A stretch of DNA of 64,000 nt from Bacillus pumilus (GTDB taxonomy: Bacteria; Bacillota; Bacilli; Bacillales; Bacillaceae), in contig NZ_CP047089.1 of assembly GCF_009937765.1 (NCBI RefSeq), forward strand, positions 1,238,272 through 1,302,271, read 5' to 3'. The position numbers were made by a program, and so were the translations under genes. How positions within the stretch are numbered: the stretch's first letter is position 1; every line of letters begins with the position of its first letter. Positions 35,063-43,730 of this stretch are shown here, in pieces. The notes below the pieces were generated by a model. That model saw nothing but the letters and a program-made list of their open reading frames with translations, searched no databases and was not told the origin of the DNA.

Positions 35063-36157
35063 TTTGGTCTTATCCTCTTCTTGAAAAGCATGGATCGGAG
35101 AATGTTCATAACGCGCACGCAGCTCACGAATCTGTTTGATTAGGGGAGAACCAATGGTTTTTTCGGCTTCTTCATACAAAGGATCGAGGGCTTTCACCCA
35201 TTTTTGTCTTTCAGCTGGTGTCAATTCATGAATGGCAATCGGTGATTCCCGTTTAATCTCCTCCAGTTGATCTTTGTTCATCTGTTCTGCATGTTTTTCA
35301 TTCCAAGCGGTTGTTTCTTCCATCGCTTCAAGTAAAATTTGTTTCGTTTCAGGTGTCTGGCGATCAAAGAAGGATTGATCTGTTAAGACCACATAGCCCA
35401 AATATCCGTGATTACTGATCGTCATATAGTCTTGTATATGATAGAATTTTTTTGAATAAATATTTGAAATGGTATTTTCTTCACCATCTACCTTTTTTGT
35501 TTCTAATAGCTGAAACGTCGAATTAAACGATTCCTGATAGGGCTTTGCGCCAAGAAGTTTGAATTGCTTTTCAATCATGTCGCTTTGCATAATGCGGAGA
35601 GATTGGTTTTTTAAATCACTAGGCTGTTTGATTGGCCCTTTATTAGAGGTGATTTGCTTAAAGCCATTTGTCCAATACGCCATTCCCTTTAGCCCATCTT
35701 TTTGCAGGGTGCCGAACAATCTTTGTCCAATTGCACCATGCAAGCCTTCTTGAACCGCATCGTAATTAGAAAAAGCAAAGGGAAGGTCAAGTGCCAGCCA
35801 CTCAGGGGATAGCATGCCGAGCTTCGAGGTAGATGGTGCGATAAATTGAACTTGATTCTCTTTGAGTGCATTAATTTCTTCTATATCAGAATAAAGACTT
35901 CCGTTGGAGAAAATTTGAATGGTGATCTTGCCATCGGATTTTTCGTGCACAAGCTCAGCAAATTTCTTTGCGGCAAGTCCTTTTGGTGTATTATCTGCCA
36001 CGACATGGCTAAATTTGAACACAAGCTGATCCTTCAGCCCTGTCTGTTCATCGTCAAAGGTCGTCGCGGCTTTTGGCATCATATGATAAAAACCAAAGTA
36101 TAAAGCGGTTACAAAACCAATCAAGAGCAATAGTGTATAGGCGAGTAAATTCTTCAT
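35060..36157 (-). CDS. dctB: DctB, C4-dicarboxylate-binding protein (DctP/TRAP type)
   Basis: 365 residues. One N-terminal hydrophobic segment (LLAYTLLLLIGFVTALYFG) anchors or exports it. The TRAP-type solute-binding fold follows (LVFKFSHVVADNTPKGLAA, VQFIAPSTSKLGML, LRIMQSDMIEKQFKLLGA, VDGEENTISNIYS). In B. subtilis DctB works outside the cell with sensor kinase DctS and permease DctP, which are encoded just to the right. The frame is open to 36184, but AAGGGGG lies 9 bases before the ATG at 36157. Divergent from dctS with 68 bases between. Confidence 0.94.
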   Translation of the reverse strand: MKNLLAYTLLLLIGFVTALYFGFYHMMPKAATTFDDEQTGLKDQLVFKFSHVVADNTPKGLAAKKFAELVHEKSDGKITIQIFSNGSLYSDIEEINALKENQVQFIAPSTSKLGMLSPEWLALDLPFAFSNYDAVQEGLHGAIGQRLFGTLQKDGLKGMAYWTNGFKQITSNKGPIKQPSDLKNQSLRIMQSDMIEKQFKLLGAKPYQESFNSTFQLLETKKVDGEENTISNIYSKKFYHIQDYMTISNHGYLGYVVLTDQSFFDRQTPETKQILLEAMEETTAWNEKHAEQMNKDQLEEIKRESPIAIHELTPAERQKWVKALDPLYEEAEKTIGSPLIKQIRELRARYEHSPIHAFQEEDKTK

Positions 36158-36225
36158 GCGTCCGATCCCCCTTATGTCAAGCATACTTGACCGAGGAAGA
36201 ATTCGTAAAGATACAGGTGGAAAAA

Positions 36226-37845
36226 ATGATGAGAAATCGATTGAAATTACAACAATTATCTATTAGATGGAAGCTCACCATCCTCACATATTTCGTTGTC
36301 ATTTTCGCCCTTTTAATCGGAGGAATTGTCCTTGTTGGGGGAATCCAGCAAACAGAGGAACGGGAGCTTCGAAAAAGGCTCATGAACACAGCGAGAACAG
36401 TGGCTGAGATGAATGAGGTAAAGCAGGCGTTAGCTGATCAAACAAAGGAACGTGACCGATTACAGCATGCCATCGAGGAGATTCGGATTATTCAAGATGC
36501 TGACTACATTGTCGTCATGGATATGGATCATGTGAGACTAACGCATCCAGTGAAAGCAAGGATTGGTCAGCGCTCGGAGGGGACAGATGAAGAGCCTGCT
36601 TTTGCTGAGCACATTTATTTCTCAGAAGCAGAGGGAGAGCTTGGGACCGCCATCAGAGCCTTTTATCCAGTGAAGGATGATCAATTTAATCAAACAGGGG
36701 TCGTCCTTGTTGGGAGAACACTGCCAAGTATGATCGATATATTAGGAGAAATGAAGCGAGATATCCTCATGATTCTCTTGCTCACGCTCAGCTTTGGGCT
36801 TGTCGGTTCATTTTTACTTGCTCGTCATATTAAACAGCAAATGTTTAAGCTGGAGCCGCATGAGATTGTCAGAATGCTAGAGGAGCGCACCGCAACCTTT
36901 CACTCTATTAATGAAGGGGTTATCGCCATTGATAATCAGCACATGATTACCATTTTTAATGAAAAGGCGAAGCAAATATTTAGTGTGACAGGGGATGTCG
37001 TAGGCAAGAATATTTGGGATGTGCTGTCTGACACAAGGCTTCCAGAAATCATTGATCGCGCGGAGCCCGTCTATAATGAAGAAATTCATATGAGCGGAAA
37101 GCGGATTATGAGTAGCCGAATTCCGATTGTCATGAAAAAGAAAATTATTGGAGCGGTCGCCATTTTTCAGGACAGGACAGAAGCGGCAAAATTGGCAGAG
37201 GAGCTAACCGGGGTTAAGAACTTTGTAGACGGTCTGCGGGTACAAAATCATGAGCATATGAACAAGCTTCATACGATTGCTGGGCTGATTCAGCTAGGTA
37301 AACCCGATCAGGCACTTGATCTAGCCTTTCAAACGACGGAAGAGCAAGAACATGTGCTGGACTTTCTTCATCGGGTCATTCAGCATGATGCCGTTGCGGG
37401 TTTATTGATGAGCAAAATCAGAAGGGGCAAGGAGTTAGGCATAAAGGTCGAAGTAGACGAACATAGCTGTCTACGTGATTTCCCTGAGCGTCTAGATCAA
37501 CATGATATGACGAAGCTGCTTGGCAACCTGATTGAGAATGCCTTTGCCTCGTATGATACTGTAGAAAGAGACACAAAATGCATTTCTATTAGTATTGATC
37601 AAACCGAGGATGTCCTCGCGATTTTAATTGAAGACAATGGCTCCGGGATTGAAGAGGAAATGATTCCTTATATTTTCGATAAAGGTTTCACACACGGCAA
37701 AGAAGGCGGAACAGGCTATGGCCTGTATATTGTAAAAACGATTATCGACAAAGGGATGGGAAATGTAGAAGTCACATCAAGCATCGGCATTGGTACCACC
37801 TTCTCAATCGAATTCCCAATGATTATAGAGGAGAGAGACAGATGA
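36226..37845 (+). CDS. dctS: C4-dicarboxylate sensor kinase DctS
   Basis: 539 residues of the CitA/DcuS type. A membrane helix (about 18-42) precedes an extracellular PAS-like sensor (about 43-180), then a second helix (LLTLSFGLVGSFLLARHI), a cytosolic PAS (about 215-325) and the kinase. The phosphoacceptor lies in RVQNHEHMNKLHTIAGLI; the ATP site has NLIENAFASYD, EDNGSGIEEE and GTGYGLYIVK. The open frame begins at 36073 but overlaps dctB; the ATG at 36226, after AGGTGG, gives the family length. It overlaps dctR by 4 bases (ATGA). Confidence 0.95.
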   Translation: MMRNRLKLQQLSIRWKLTILTYFVVIFALLIGGIVLVGGIQQTEERELRKRLMNTARTVAEMNEVKQALADQTKERDRLQHAIEEIRIIQDADYIVVMDMDHVRLTHPVKARIGQRSEGTDEEPAFAEHIYFSEAEGELGTAIRAFYPVKDDQFNQTGVVLVGRTLPSMIDILGEMKRDILMILLLTLSFGLVGSFLLARHIKQQMFKLEPHEIVRMLEERTATFHSINEGVIAIDNQHMITIFNEKAKQIFSVTGDVVGKNIWDVLSDTRLPEIIDRAEPVYNEEIHMSGKRIMSSRIPIVMKKKIIGAVAIFQDRTEAAKLAEELTGVKNFVDGLRVQNHEHMNKLHTIAGLIQLGKPDQALDLAFQTTEEQEHVLDFLHRVIQHDAVAGLLMSKIRRGKELGIKVEVDEHSCLRDFPERLDQHDMTKLLGNLIENAFASYDTVERDTKCISISIDQTEDVLAILIEDNGSGIEEEMIPYIFDKGFTHGKEGGTGYGLYIVKTIIDKGMGNVEVTSSIGIGTTFSIEFPMIIEERDR

Positions 37846-38525
37846 CTCAGATTAAGGTGCTATTAATTGAAGATGATCCGATGGTGCAAGAAGTGAATAA
37901 GGAGTTCATTAAGAGTGTTCCTGGCTTTCAAGTGGTGGCAATCGCAGGTAATGGGGAGCAGGGAATCCAGCTCATCAAAGAAATTCGTCCAGACCTTGTT
38001 GTCCTCGACGTATATATGCCAAAAAAAGATGGCGTGAAGACGCTTCAAGACATTAGAAAGCAAAAGATACAGGTGGACGTGATCGTTATTTCTGCGGCAA
38101 AAGACAAAGAGACGATTGGCACCATGCTTCAAAATGGTGCACGAGATTATATCATCAAGCCATTTAAGTTCGAACGTATGAAAGAATCACTTGAAACCTA
38201 TAAAGCGTTTAAATCTAAAATTCGCACAGCAGCAGAATTTTCTCAGGAGATGCTGGATGATATCATACGAAAGCCGGCTGTTAAGCAGGAAGATACTTGG
38301 CTTCCTAAGGGGCTGAATGTGCATACGATGAATGAAATTAAAGCCTATATGGGCTTGCAGGAAGGACCGCAGTCTGCGGAGGAAGTGGCCAATGCACTTG
38401 GCATTGCACGTGTCACGGCACGCCGGTATTTAGACTTCTTAGTGAAAGAAGGCGAGCTGAAATTAGATATGCAATACGGCGGAGTTGGGCGGCCTGTGAA
38501 TAAATATATCGTACATTCTGACTAA
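37842..38525 (+). CDS. dctR: Response regulator DctR
   Basis: 227 residues. The receiver domain (1-125) has the acidic pair EDD near 10-12, phosphoacceptor Asp56 in VVLDVYMP and Lys near 107. The C-terminal DNA-binding part (about 160-225) contains ANALGIARVTARRYLDFLV, a winged helix of the CitB/DcuR group. Phosphorylated by DctS, it activates dctP in B. subtilis. A palindrome 19 bases beyond its stop, in front of dctP, is a candidate binding site. Confidence 0.95.
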   Translation: MTQIKVLLIEDDPMVQEVNKEFIKSVPGFQVVAIAGNGEQGIQLIKEIRPDLVVLDVYMPKKDGVKTLQDIRKQKIQVDVIVISAAKDKETIGTMLQNGARDYIIKPFKFERMKESLETYKAFKSKIRTAAEFSQEMLDDIIRKPAVKQEDTWLPKGLNVHTMNEIKAYMGLQEGPQSAEEVANALGIARVTARRYLDFLVKEGELKLDMQYGGVGRPVNKYIVHSD

Positions 38526-38543
38526 GAGACCAAAAAGACCAAA

Positions 38544-38623
38544 ATGTACGATATGTACATAAGCTTCACAGCCTTTGTTGAAATCGCTATCATTTAGCTA
38601 CAGATAACAGTTAAGCGTTTACA
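38544..38623 (+). promoter_or_regulatory. dctP control region: DctR-like palindrome and two cre sites
   Basis: ATGTAC-GATAT-GTACAT (38544-38560) is a perfect inverted repeat suited to a dimeric activator such as DctR. TGAAATCGCTATCA (38579-38592) fits the CcpA cre consensus at all 14 positions, and GTTAAGCGTTTACA (38610-38623) at 12 of 14. B. subtilis dctP is known to be repressed by glucose, so CcpA control is expected. No clear SigA -35/-10 pair stands out, as is common for activated promoters. Confidence 0.65.
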
Positions 38624-38649
38624 TCAAAGGGTGAGGGAGTTGATTTTTT

Positions 38650-39918
38650 ATGAAGAGGCTTTTGAAGAACCTGACATTTCAGGTGGTTGCAGCTGTCATT
38701 ATCGGGATCATTGTTGGGATGGTTTGGCCAAACGTCGGAAAAGAAATGAAGCCGCTCGGTGACACCTTTATCAATGCCGTTAAAATGGTCATTGCACCAA
38801 TTATTTTCTTAACCATTGTTCTTGGTATTGCCAAAATGGGGGATATGAAAAAGGTTGGAAAAGTTGGGGGAAAAGCATTTATTTATTTTGAAGTCGTCAC
38901 GACGCTTGCCTTGGTCATCGGACTTTTTGTCGTAAATATCATGAAGCCAGGTGCAGGTCTGGACTATAGTAAGCTTGAAAAAGGGGACGTTTCGCAGTAT
39001 ACCCAAAATGGGGGACAGGGTATCGACTGGATGGAATTTGTTACACACATCGTACCATCTAATATGGTAGATGCCTTTGCAAAGGGTGATATTTTACAGG
39101 TCTTATTCTTCTCAATTTTATTCGGTGTTGCACTCGCTGCCCTTGGCGATAAGGGGAAAGGCATCATCGAATGGCTTGATAAGCTGTCACTTGTTTTCTT
39201 TAAAATCATTGGATATATCATGCGTGCAGCGCCGCTCGGTGCATTTGGGGCAATGGCGTATACGATCGGACACTTTGGTTTGGCGTCGATTAAACCGCTC
39301 GCAAGTCTGATGCTCTCCGTTTATTTGACGATGTTCCTGTTCATCTTCGTTGTGCTGAACATCATTTGTAAAATGTATGGTTTCAGTCTGCTTGGTTACC
39401 TGCGATTTATCAAGGATGAAATTTTAATTGTTCTTGGCACAAGCTCATCAGAATCCGTGCTGCCAAGAATGATGGATAAAATGGAACGCTACGGGTGCTC
39501 TAAGTCTGTTGTGGGCCTTGTCATCCCAACAGGGTATTCCTTTAACTTAGACGGAACCTCGATCTATTTATCGATGTCTGTGGTCTTTTTAGCGCAAGTG
39601 TTTGGTGTAGACCTATCTATCGGTCAGCAAATCACCATTATCCTTGTTCTGATGCTAACTTCAAAGGGCGCGGCTGGGGTGACAGGAAGCGGATTTATCG
39701 TGCTCGCTTCTACCCTTGCTGCACTACAGGTCATTCCGCTAGAGGGGCTTGCACTTCTGCTTGGCGTAGACCGATTCATGAGCGAAGGAAGAGCCATCAC
39801 AAACCTCATTGGAAATGGAATCGCGACAATTGTTGTGGCGAAAAGTGAAGGTGAATTTGACGAGGCGAAGAGCAAAACAGCCCTTCAAGAAATGCGCAAT
39901 ATGAAGCAAGCTGTATAG
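38650..39918 (+). CDS. dctP: C4-dicarboxylate/proton symporter DctP
   Basis: 422 residues of the DAACS (glutamate/dicarboxylate) family, eight helices and two hairpins. The substrate site is shown by VLGTSSSESVLPRMM (Ser-rich hairpin), PTGYSFNLDGTSIYLS (NxDGT) and GVTGSGFIVLASTLAAL. It imports succinate, fumarate and malate through the cytoplasmic membrane. Directly behind dctSR, with a 124-base control region. GGGTGAGGGAG precedes the ATG at a somewhat long distance. Confidence 0.95.
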   Translation: MKRLLKNLTFQVVAAVIIGIIVGMVWPNVGKEMKPLGDTFINAVKMVIAPIIFLTIVLGIAKMGDMKKVGKVGGKAFIYFEVVTTLALVIGLFVVNIMKPGAGLDYSKLEKGDVSQYTQNGGQGIDWMEFVTHIVPSNMVDAFAKGDILQVLFFSILFGVALAALGDKGKGIIEWLDKLSLVFFKIIGYIMRAAPLGAFGAMAYTIGHFGLASIKPLASLMLSVYLTMFLFIFVVLNIICKMYGFSLLGYLRFIKDEILIVLGTSSSESVLPRMMDKMERYGCSKSVVGLVIPTGYSFNLDGTSIYLSMSVVFLAQVFGVDLSIGQQITIILVLMLTSKGAAGVTGSGFIVLASTLAALQVIPLEGLALLLGVDRFMSEGRAITNLIGNGIATIVVAKSEGEFDEAKSKTALQEMRNMKQAV

Positions 39919-39932
39919 TATAAAAACAACCC

Positions 39933-39973
39933 AAAACCGAAACCTTATGTCTACATGGGGTTCGGTTTTTTCT
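39933..39973 (+). terminator. Terminator of dctP
   Basis: AAAACCGAA pairs with TTCGGTTTT around an inner stem ATG/CAT, followed by TTC. Confidence 0.85.
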
Positions 39974-40127
39974 TGTGTTGAAAAGAAAAAACATTAAAGC
40001 TTGATAAATTTAGGTCGAATCGTAAGACCTCAATGACCTTTTGTTATATAATTTACAGAAAGATCCGATATAATGTATATCAGATCCAATGAAAAATAGA
40101 CTTTAGTCCTGGCAGGTGTGTAACGTA

Positions 40128-41150
40128 ATGGCAGCATTTTTAAAATTGTTCGAAAAACCCGGTGTTAAGCGGTTTTCTGTATTTGTAGTATTAGCCACAG
40201 CCTTATATCTATTAAGAGGAATGATGAATTTAATTCTCTTGACCTTCATATTCACCTTTTTGATGAATCGGTTAGAAGAGGTCATTAGAGGCTTTTTAAG
40301 TCGCTTCCTGAAAATAGGGCAGAAATCGGTTATTACCATTTTGTATATTCTTTTGGCTGGTGGATTGACGTTTGGCGGATTCGTGTTTGTGCCAATCATC
40401 GCCAAACAGGTGGAGCAACTATTTCATTTAGGAAAGAAAATTGCAGACCATCCACAAAATTTACCCTTCTTTGATGTCATCACCAACGTATTCGGAGATT
40501 TTAAAATATCAGCTTACTTTGAGAAAGGGTTTAATTTCCTCTATACATACTTAACAGATTTCAGTACGTTCAGTATCCAAGTCATTATGTCCTTAATATT
40601 AAGCATGTTCTTCCTGTTCGAAAAAGAACGCCTCATTCAATTCATGAACAAGTTCAAAACGAGTAAAATCTCTGTGTTCTATCACGAAATCGCCTTCTTT
40701 GGACGTAAATTTTCCAGAACGTTCGGAAAGGTACTCGAAGCACAGTTTATTATTGCAACTGTTAACTGTGTTTTAACAACCATTGCGCTAGGTATTATGG
40801 GATTCCCTCAATTATTTGGATTAGCGGTCATGGTCTTTTTGCTAGGCTTAATCCCAGTCGCAGGTGTGGTTATCTCACTTATTCCCCTCAGCATCATTGC
40901 GTATACGCTTGGGGGCGGCATGTATGTCCTGTATATCGTGCTTGTGATCGTCATCATCCATGCCATTGAAGCCTATTTCTTAAACCCGAAGCTCATGTCA
41001 GCAAAAACAGAACTCCCTATTTTCTTCACATTTATTGTGCTGATCTTCTCTGAACACTACATCGGGATTTGGGGACTCATTATTGGTATACCAATCTTTG
41101 TGTTTATTCTAGATATTTTGGAGGTCACCAACAAGGAGGAAAGTAGTTAA
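40128..41150 (+). CDS. ydbI: AI-2E-family transporter YdbI
   Basis: 340 residues with about eight membrane helices. The family features are the long amphipathic segment after helix 2, the LGLIPVAGVVISLIP stretch near 245, and LNPKLMSAKTELPIFFTFI near 288 with LWGLIIGIPIF-like end. Members move AI-2, Na+/H+ or other small solutes; substrate unknown. A GTG at 40116 is in frame, but ATG 40128 has AGGTGTG upstream and matches the family start. A TATAAT lies near 40071. Confidence 0.9.
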   Translation: MAAFLKLFEKPGVKRFSVFVVLATALYLLRGMMNLILLTFIFTFLMNRLEEVIRGFLSRFLKIGQKSVITILYILLAGGLTFGGFVFVPIIAKQVEQLFHLGKKIADHPQNLPFFDVITNVFGDFKISAYFEKGFNFLYTYLTDFSTFSIQVIMSLILSMFFLFEKERLIQFMNKFKTSKISVFYHEIAFFGRKFSRTFGKVLEAQFIIATVNCVLTTIALGIMGFPQLFGLAVMVFLLGLIPVAGVVISLIPLSIIAYTLGGGMYVLYIVLVIVIIHAIEAYFLNPKLMSAKTELPIFFTFIVLIFSEHYIGIWGLIIGIPIFVFILDILEVTNKEESS

Positions 41151-41168
41151 AAAGTTCACTTGAACCTG

Positions 41169-41197
41169 TTTACAATTTTCTAAAAATAAGGTATAAA
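41169..41197 (+). promoter_or_regulatory. Promoter of the second riboswitch transcript
   Basis: TTTACA (41169-41174), 17 bases, TATAAA (41192-41197): a strong SigA-like promoter placed just before the aptamer. Confidence 0.75.
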
Positions 41198-41222
41198 TAG
41201 TATGAAAATATCATAATAACCA

Positions 41223-41344
41223 CACGCTTAATCCTTCTAAAGGAATGGGGGACCCATGTTTTTGGGGTGAATTTTTCTCTGTTGAGAAAAAAGGACATCT
41301 CTTCGTCCTAACCCGTCAGCTAACCTCATCGGCGTGAAGAGAGT
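41223..41344 (+). ncRNA. c-di-AMP riboswitch (ydaO class) of a dicarboxylate/amino-acid symporter
   Basis: The aptamer core seen before kimA is repeated: GGGGGACCCATG (41247), GGGGTGAAT (41264), CCTAACCCGTCAGCTAACC (41307-41325) and GAAGAGAG (41337). CACGC (41223) and GCGTG (41332) can close helix P1. A terminator follows at 41371. The assignment to the class rests on shared core blocks and spacing with the kimA leader 17 kb away. Expected action: high c-di-AMP switches the symporter gene off. Confidence 0.88.
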
Positions 41345-41370
41345 AAACGGTGGTATATGTAAAGACACGC

Positions 41371-41404
41371 AGACCCACGAGAAAACTCTCTCGTGGGTCT
41401 TTTT
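41371..41404 (+). terminator. Riboswitch-controlled terminator before the symporter
   Basis: AGACCCACGAGA-AAACTC-TCTCGTGGGTCT is a perfect 12-bp stem, then TTTT. Confidence 0.92.
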
Positions 41405-41425
41405 GACGAGGAAGGGGAGATTTTA

Positions 41426-42667
41426 TTGAAGCTGGCGACAAAAATTATTATTGCCCTTATTGTGGGTGCAATCACGGGACTTCTGCTTAACATTTTCGCT
41501 CCAAATGTATTCAAAATGTTAGACCCTTATCTATTCACACCTCTAGGTCAAATCTTCTTAAATCTAATTAAAATGCTGGTTGTGCCAATCGTCTTCTTTT
41601 CCATTACACTTGGTGTAGCAGGCCTCGGAGATCCAAAAAAACTAGGCCGAATTGGAGCAAAAAGCATCTTATACTTTCTACTGACCACAACCTTCGCTAT
41701 TATCATTGCGATGTCATTAGCATTATTAATCAAACCGGGTTCCATTGGTTCATTCGATACTAAAGGGGCAGAATACGAACCTCAAGAAGCACCATCTACG
41801 ACAGACACTTTATTAAACATCATTCCATCAAATCCAGTTCAATCTTTAGTTGAAGGAAATATGCTGCAAATCATTGTCTTCTGTGTATTCTTAGGACTAG
41901 GAATTGCAGTGCTAGGCAAAAAAACAGAAGGATTACTCAACATATTAGAACAAGGCAATGAACTCATGATGTACCTTGTAGGAGTGGTCATGAAATTTGC
42001 TCCGTACGGGACATTTGGCTTAATTGTGACGGCTATCGGGAGCCAAGGCCTTGAAGCTATTAAAGCCATGGGGCTGTATTTTACAGTCGTATTAGTAGCA
42101 CTATTGGTGCATTTCTTTCTCACATATGGCTCAACTTTGGCTTTATTTGCAAAACGAAATCCATTTACATTCTTTAAAGACTTTTCGCCTGCGATGGTCG
42201 TAGCCTTTAGTACGTCTAGCAGTAGTGCGGTTCTCCCTGTATCTATGGAAACCGCTCAAAAGAAATTGAAAGTACCTGAGCCGATATCCAGTTTCGTGCA
42301 GCCTTTAGGCGCTACGATCAATATGGATGGAACAGCCATTATGCAAGGGGTGGCAACCATCTTTATTGCACAAGTGTTTGGTGTGGAATTAACGCTGATG
42401 CAAATGCTCACAGTTGTATTAACCGCCGTATTAGCCAGTATTGGGACAGCCGGTGTACCAGGCGTAGGCTTGATCATGCTCGCAATGGTATTGAATTCGG
42501 TTGGGCTTCCGGTTGAAGGCATTGCGCTCATCCTTGGTATTGACCGCTTATTAGATATGGCAAGAACCGTTGTCAATATTACAGGTGACGCCGCATGCGC
42601 GGTGATTGTGACCGAAACTGAGAAAAAACATGAGAAAGACGCAGCATCACCGAATCTATCCATGTAA
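41426..42667 (+). CDS. Sodium/proton:dicarboxylate (glutamate/aspartate-type) symporter
   Basis: 413 residues of the DAACS family: KMLVVPIVFFSITLGVAGL near helix 2, AFSTSSSSAVLPVSM (Ser-rich hairpin), QPLGATINMDGTAIMQG (NMDGT), GTAGVPGVG and VVNITGDAACAVIV at the cation/substrate site. The D in TGDAACAV followed by no Arg-rich stretch leaves the choice among glutamate, aspartate, cystine or dicarboxylates open. The chosen TTG (41426) has GGGGAG 6 bases upstream; the frame is open further, but that region is the terminator. It differs from the nearby DctP and is controlled by c-di-AMP. Confidence 0.88.
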   Translation: MKLATKIIIALIVGAITGLLLNIFAPNVFKMLDPYLFTPLGQIFLNLIKMLVVPIVFFSITLGVAGLGDPKKLGRIGAKSILYFLLTTTFAIIIAMSLALLIKPGSIGSFDTKGAEYEPQEAPSTTDTLLNIIPSNPVQSLVEGNMLQIIVFCVFLGLGIAVLGKKTEGLLNILEQGNELMMYLVGVVMKFAPYGTFGLIVTAIGSQGLEAIKAMGLYFTVVLVALLVHFFLTYGSTLALFAKRNPFTFFKDFSPAMVVAFSTSSSSAVLPVSMETAQKKLKVPEPISSFVQPLGATINMDGTAIMQGVATIFIAQVFGVELTLMQMLTVVLTAVLASIGTAGVPGVGLIMLAMVLNSVGLPVEGIALILGIDRLLDMARTVVNITGDAACAVIVTETEKKHEKDAASPNLSM

Positions 42668-42685
42668 TGTAAAAGAAGGGCTGAC

Positions 42686-42713
42686 AGGGCTGACTCAATC
42701 AGCCCTTTTTTTC
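42686..42713 (+). terminator. Terminator of the symporter gene
   Basis: AGGGCTGA-CTCAA-TCAGCCCT, then six or more T. Confidence 0.92.
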
Positions 42714-42803
42714 ATGGAGTTCCTTGTCTTGCGTGATATACTTTTAACAGAATGAGCGGCCTTCTTTGCCGCCAAAGGTTTTACATCAGAAGGAGGAACC
42801 ACT

Positions 42804-43730
42804 TTGGAGTCTGCTGTTTTAAAGGTAGAGAAAGTCGATAAACGAATTGGCCGGAAAATAATCTTACAAGATATATCCATAGAAATAGGGAAGGGAGAAA
42901 TCGTCGGCTTACTAGGGCCAAATGGCTCTGGAAAAACAACCTTGATTCGTTTGATCGTTGGCTTGATGAAGAAAAACAACGGGCGAATCATGATCAATGG
43001 GTATTCACAGGATGAAGATTTTCGACATGCGATGTCATCTGTTGGTGCAATCATAGAAAATCCCGAATTTTATTCTTATTTAACAGGCTTTGAAAACCTT
43101 GAACTGTATGCGGCGATGCACAATGGAGTGACGGAGGAACGAATGCATGAAGTGGTCAAAAGAGTTCGTCTGGAGCACGCCATTCATCAGAAGGTGAAGA
43201 CCTATTCACTGGGGATGAAACAAAGGCTTGGGATTGCGCAAGCCATATTACATCAGCCAAATCTGCTCATTTTAGATGAACCGACAAATGGACTTGATCC
43301 TGCCGGTATGAAGGAGTTCAGGGAGCACTTGCAAACACTAGTGCGAGAAGAAGGAACGTCCGTCTTATTTGCTACACATTTATTGCATGAGGTAGAAGAG
43401 CTATGTGACCGCATGATCATCATTCAAAAAGGAGAGATCAAAGCTAGTACCATGCTTCGTGACATAGAGGGGAAAGAACAGATGCTCATGAATATTCAGC
43501 CAGTGGAAAAGGCAGTGACGTGGCTCGAGACACATGACTATACATATGAACGAAATGGATCGCATGTTTTACTTCAATTGAACAAAGAGCAAGTGCCTGA
43601 GCTGAACAAACAGCTTGTACTGGCTGGGTTTGATGTACTTGAAATGACACCTCAAAAGCCATCAATTGAAGAGGCATTTATGAAATGGACGGAAGGCGGG
43701 ACGGCAGATGCTTCAACTCATCAAGAATGA
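42804..43730 (+). CDS. ydbJ: ABC exporter ATP-binding protein YdbJ
   Basis: 308 residues. Walker A GPNGSGKTT, Q-loop region, signature YSLGMKQRLGIAQAIL, Walker B LLILDEPTNGLDP and H-loop ATHLLHE are all intact, with a C-terminal accessory region (about 220-308) typical of the bacitracin/drug-export subgroup. TTG start with AAGGAGG 7 bases upstream. Overlaps its permease gene ydbK by 23 bases. Substrate unknown. Confidence 0.92.
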   Translation: MESAVLKVEKVDKRIGRKIILQDISIEIGKGEIVGLLGPNGSGKTTLIRLIVGLMKKNNGRIMINGYSQDEDFRHAMSSVGAIIENPEFYSYLTGFENLELYAAMHNGVTEERMHEVVKRVRLEHAIHQKVKTYSLGMKQRLGIAQAILHQPNLLILDEPTNGLDPAGMKEFREHLQTLVREEGTSVLFATHLLHEVEELCDRMIIIQKGEIKASTMLRDIEGKEQMLMNIQPVEKAVTWLETHDYTYERNGSHVLLQLNKEQVPELNKQLVLAGFDVLEMTPQKPSIEEAFMKWTEGGTADASTHQE

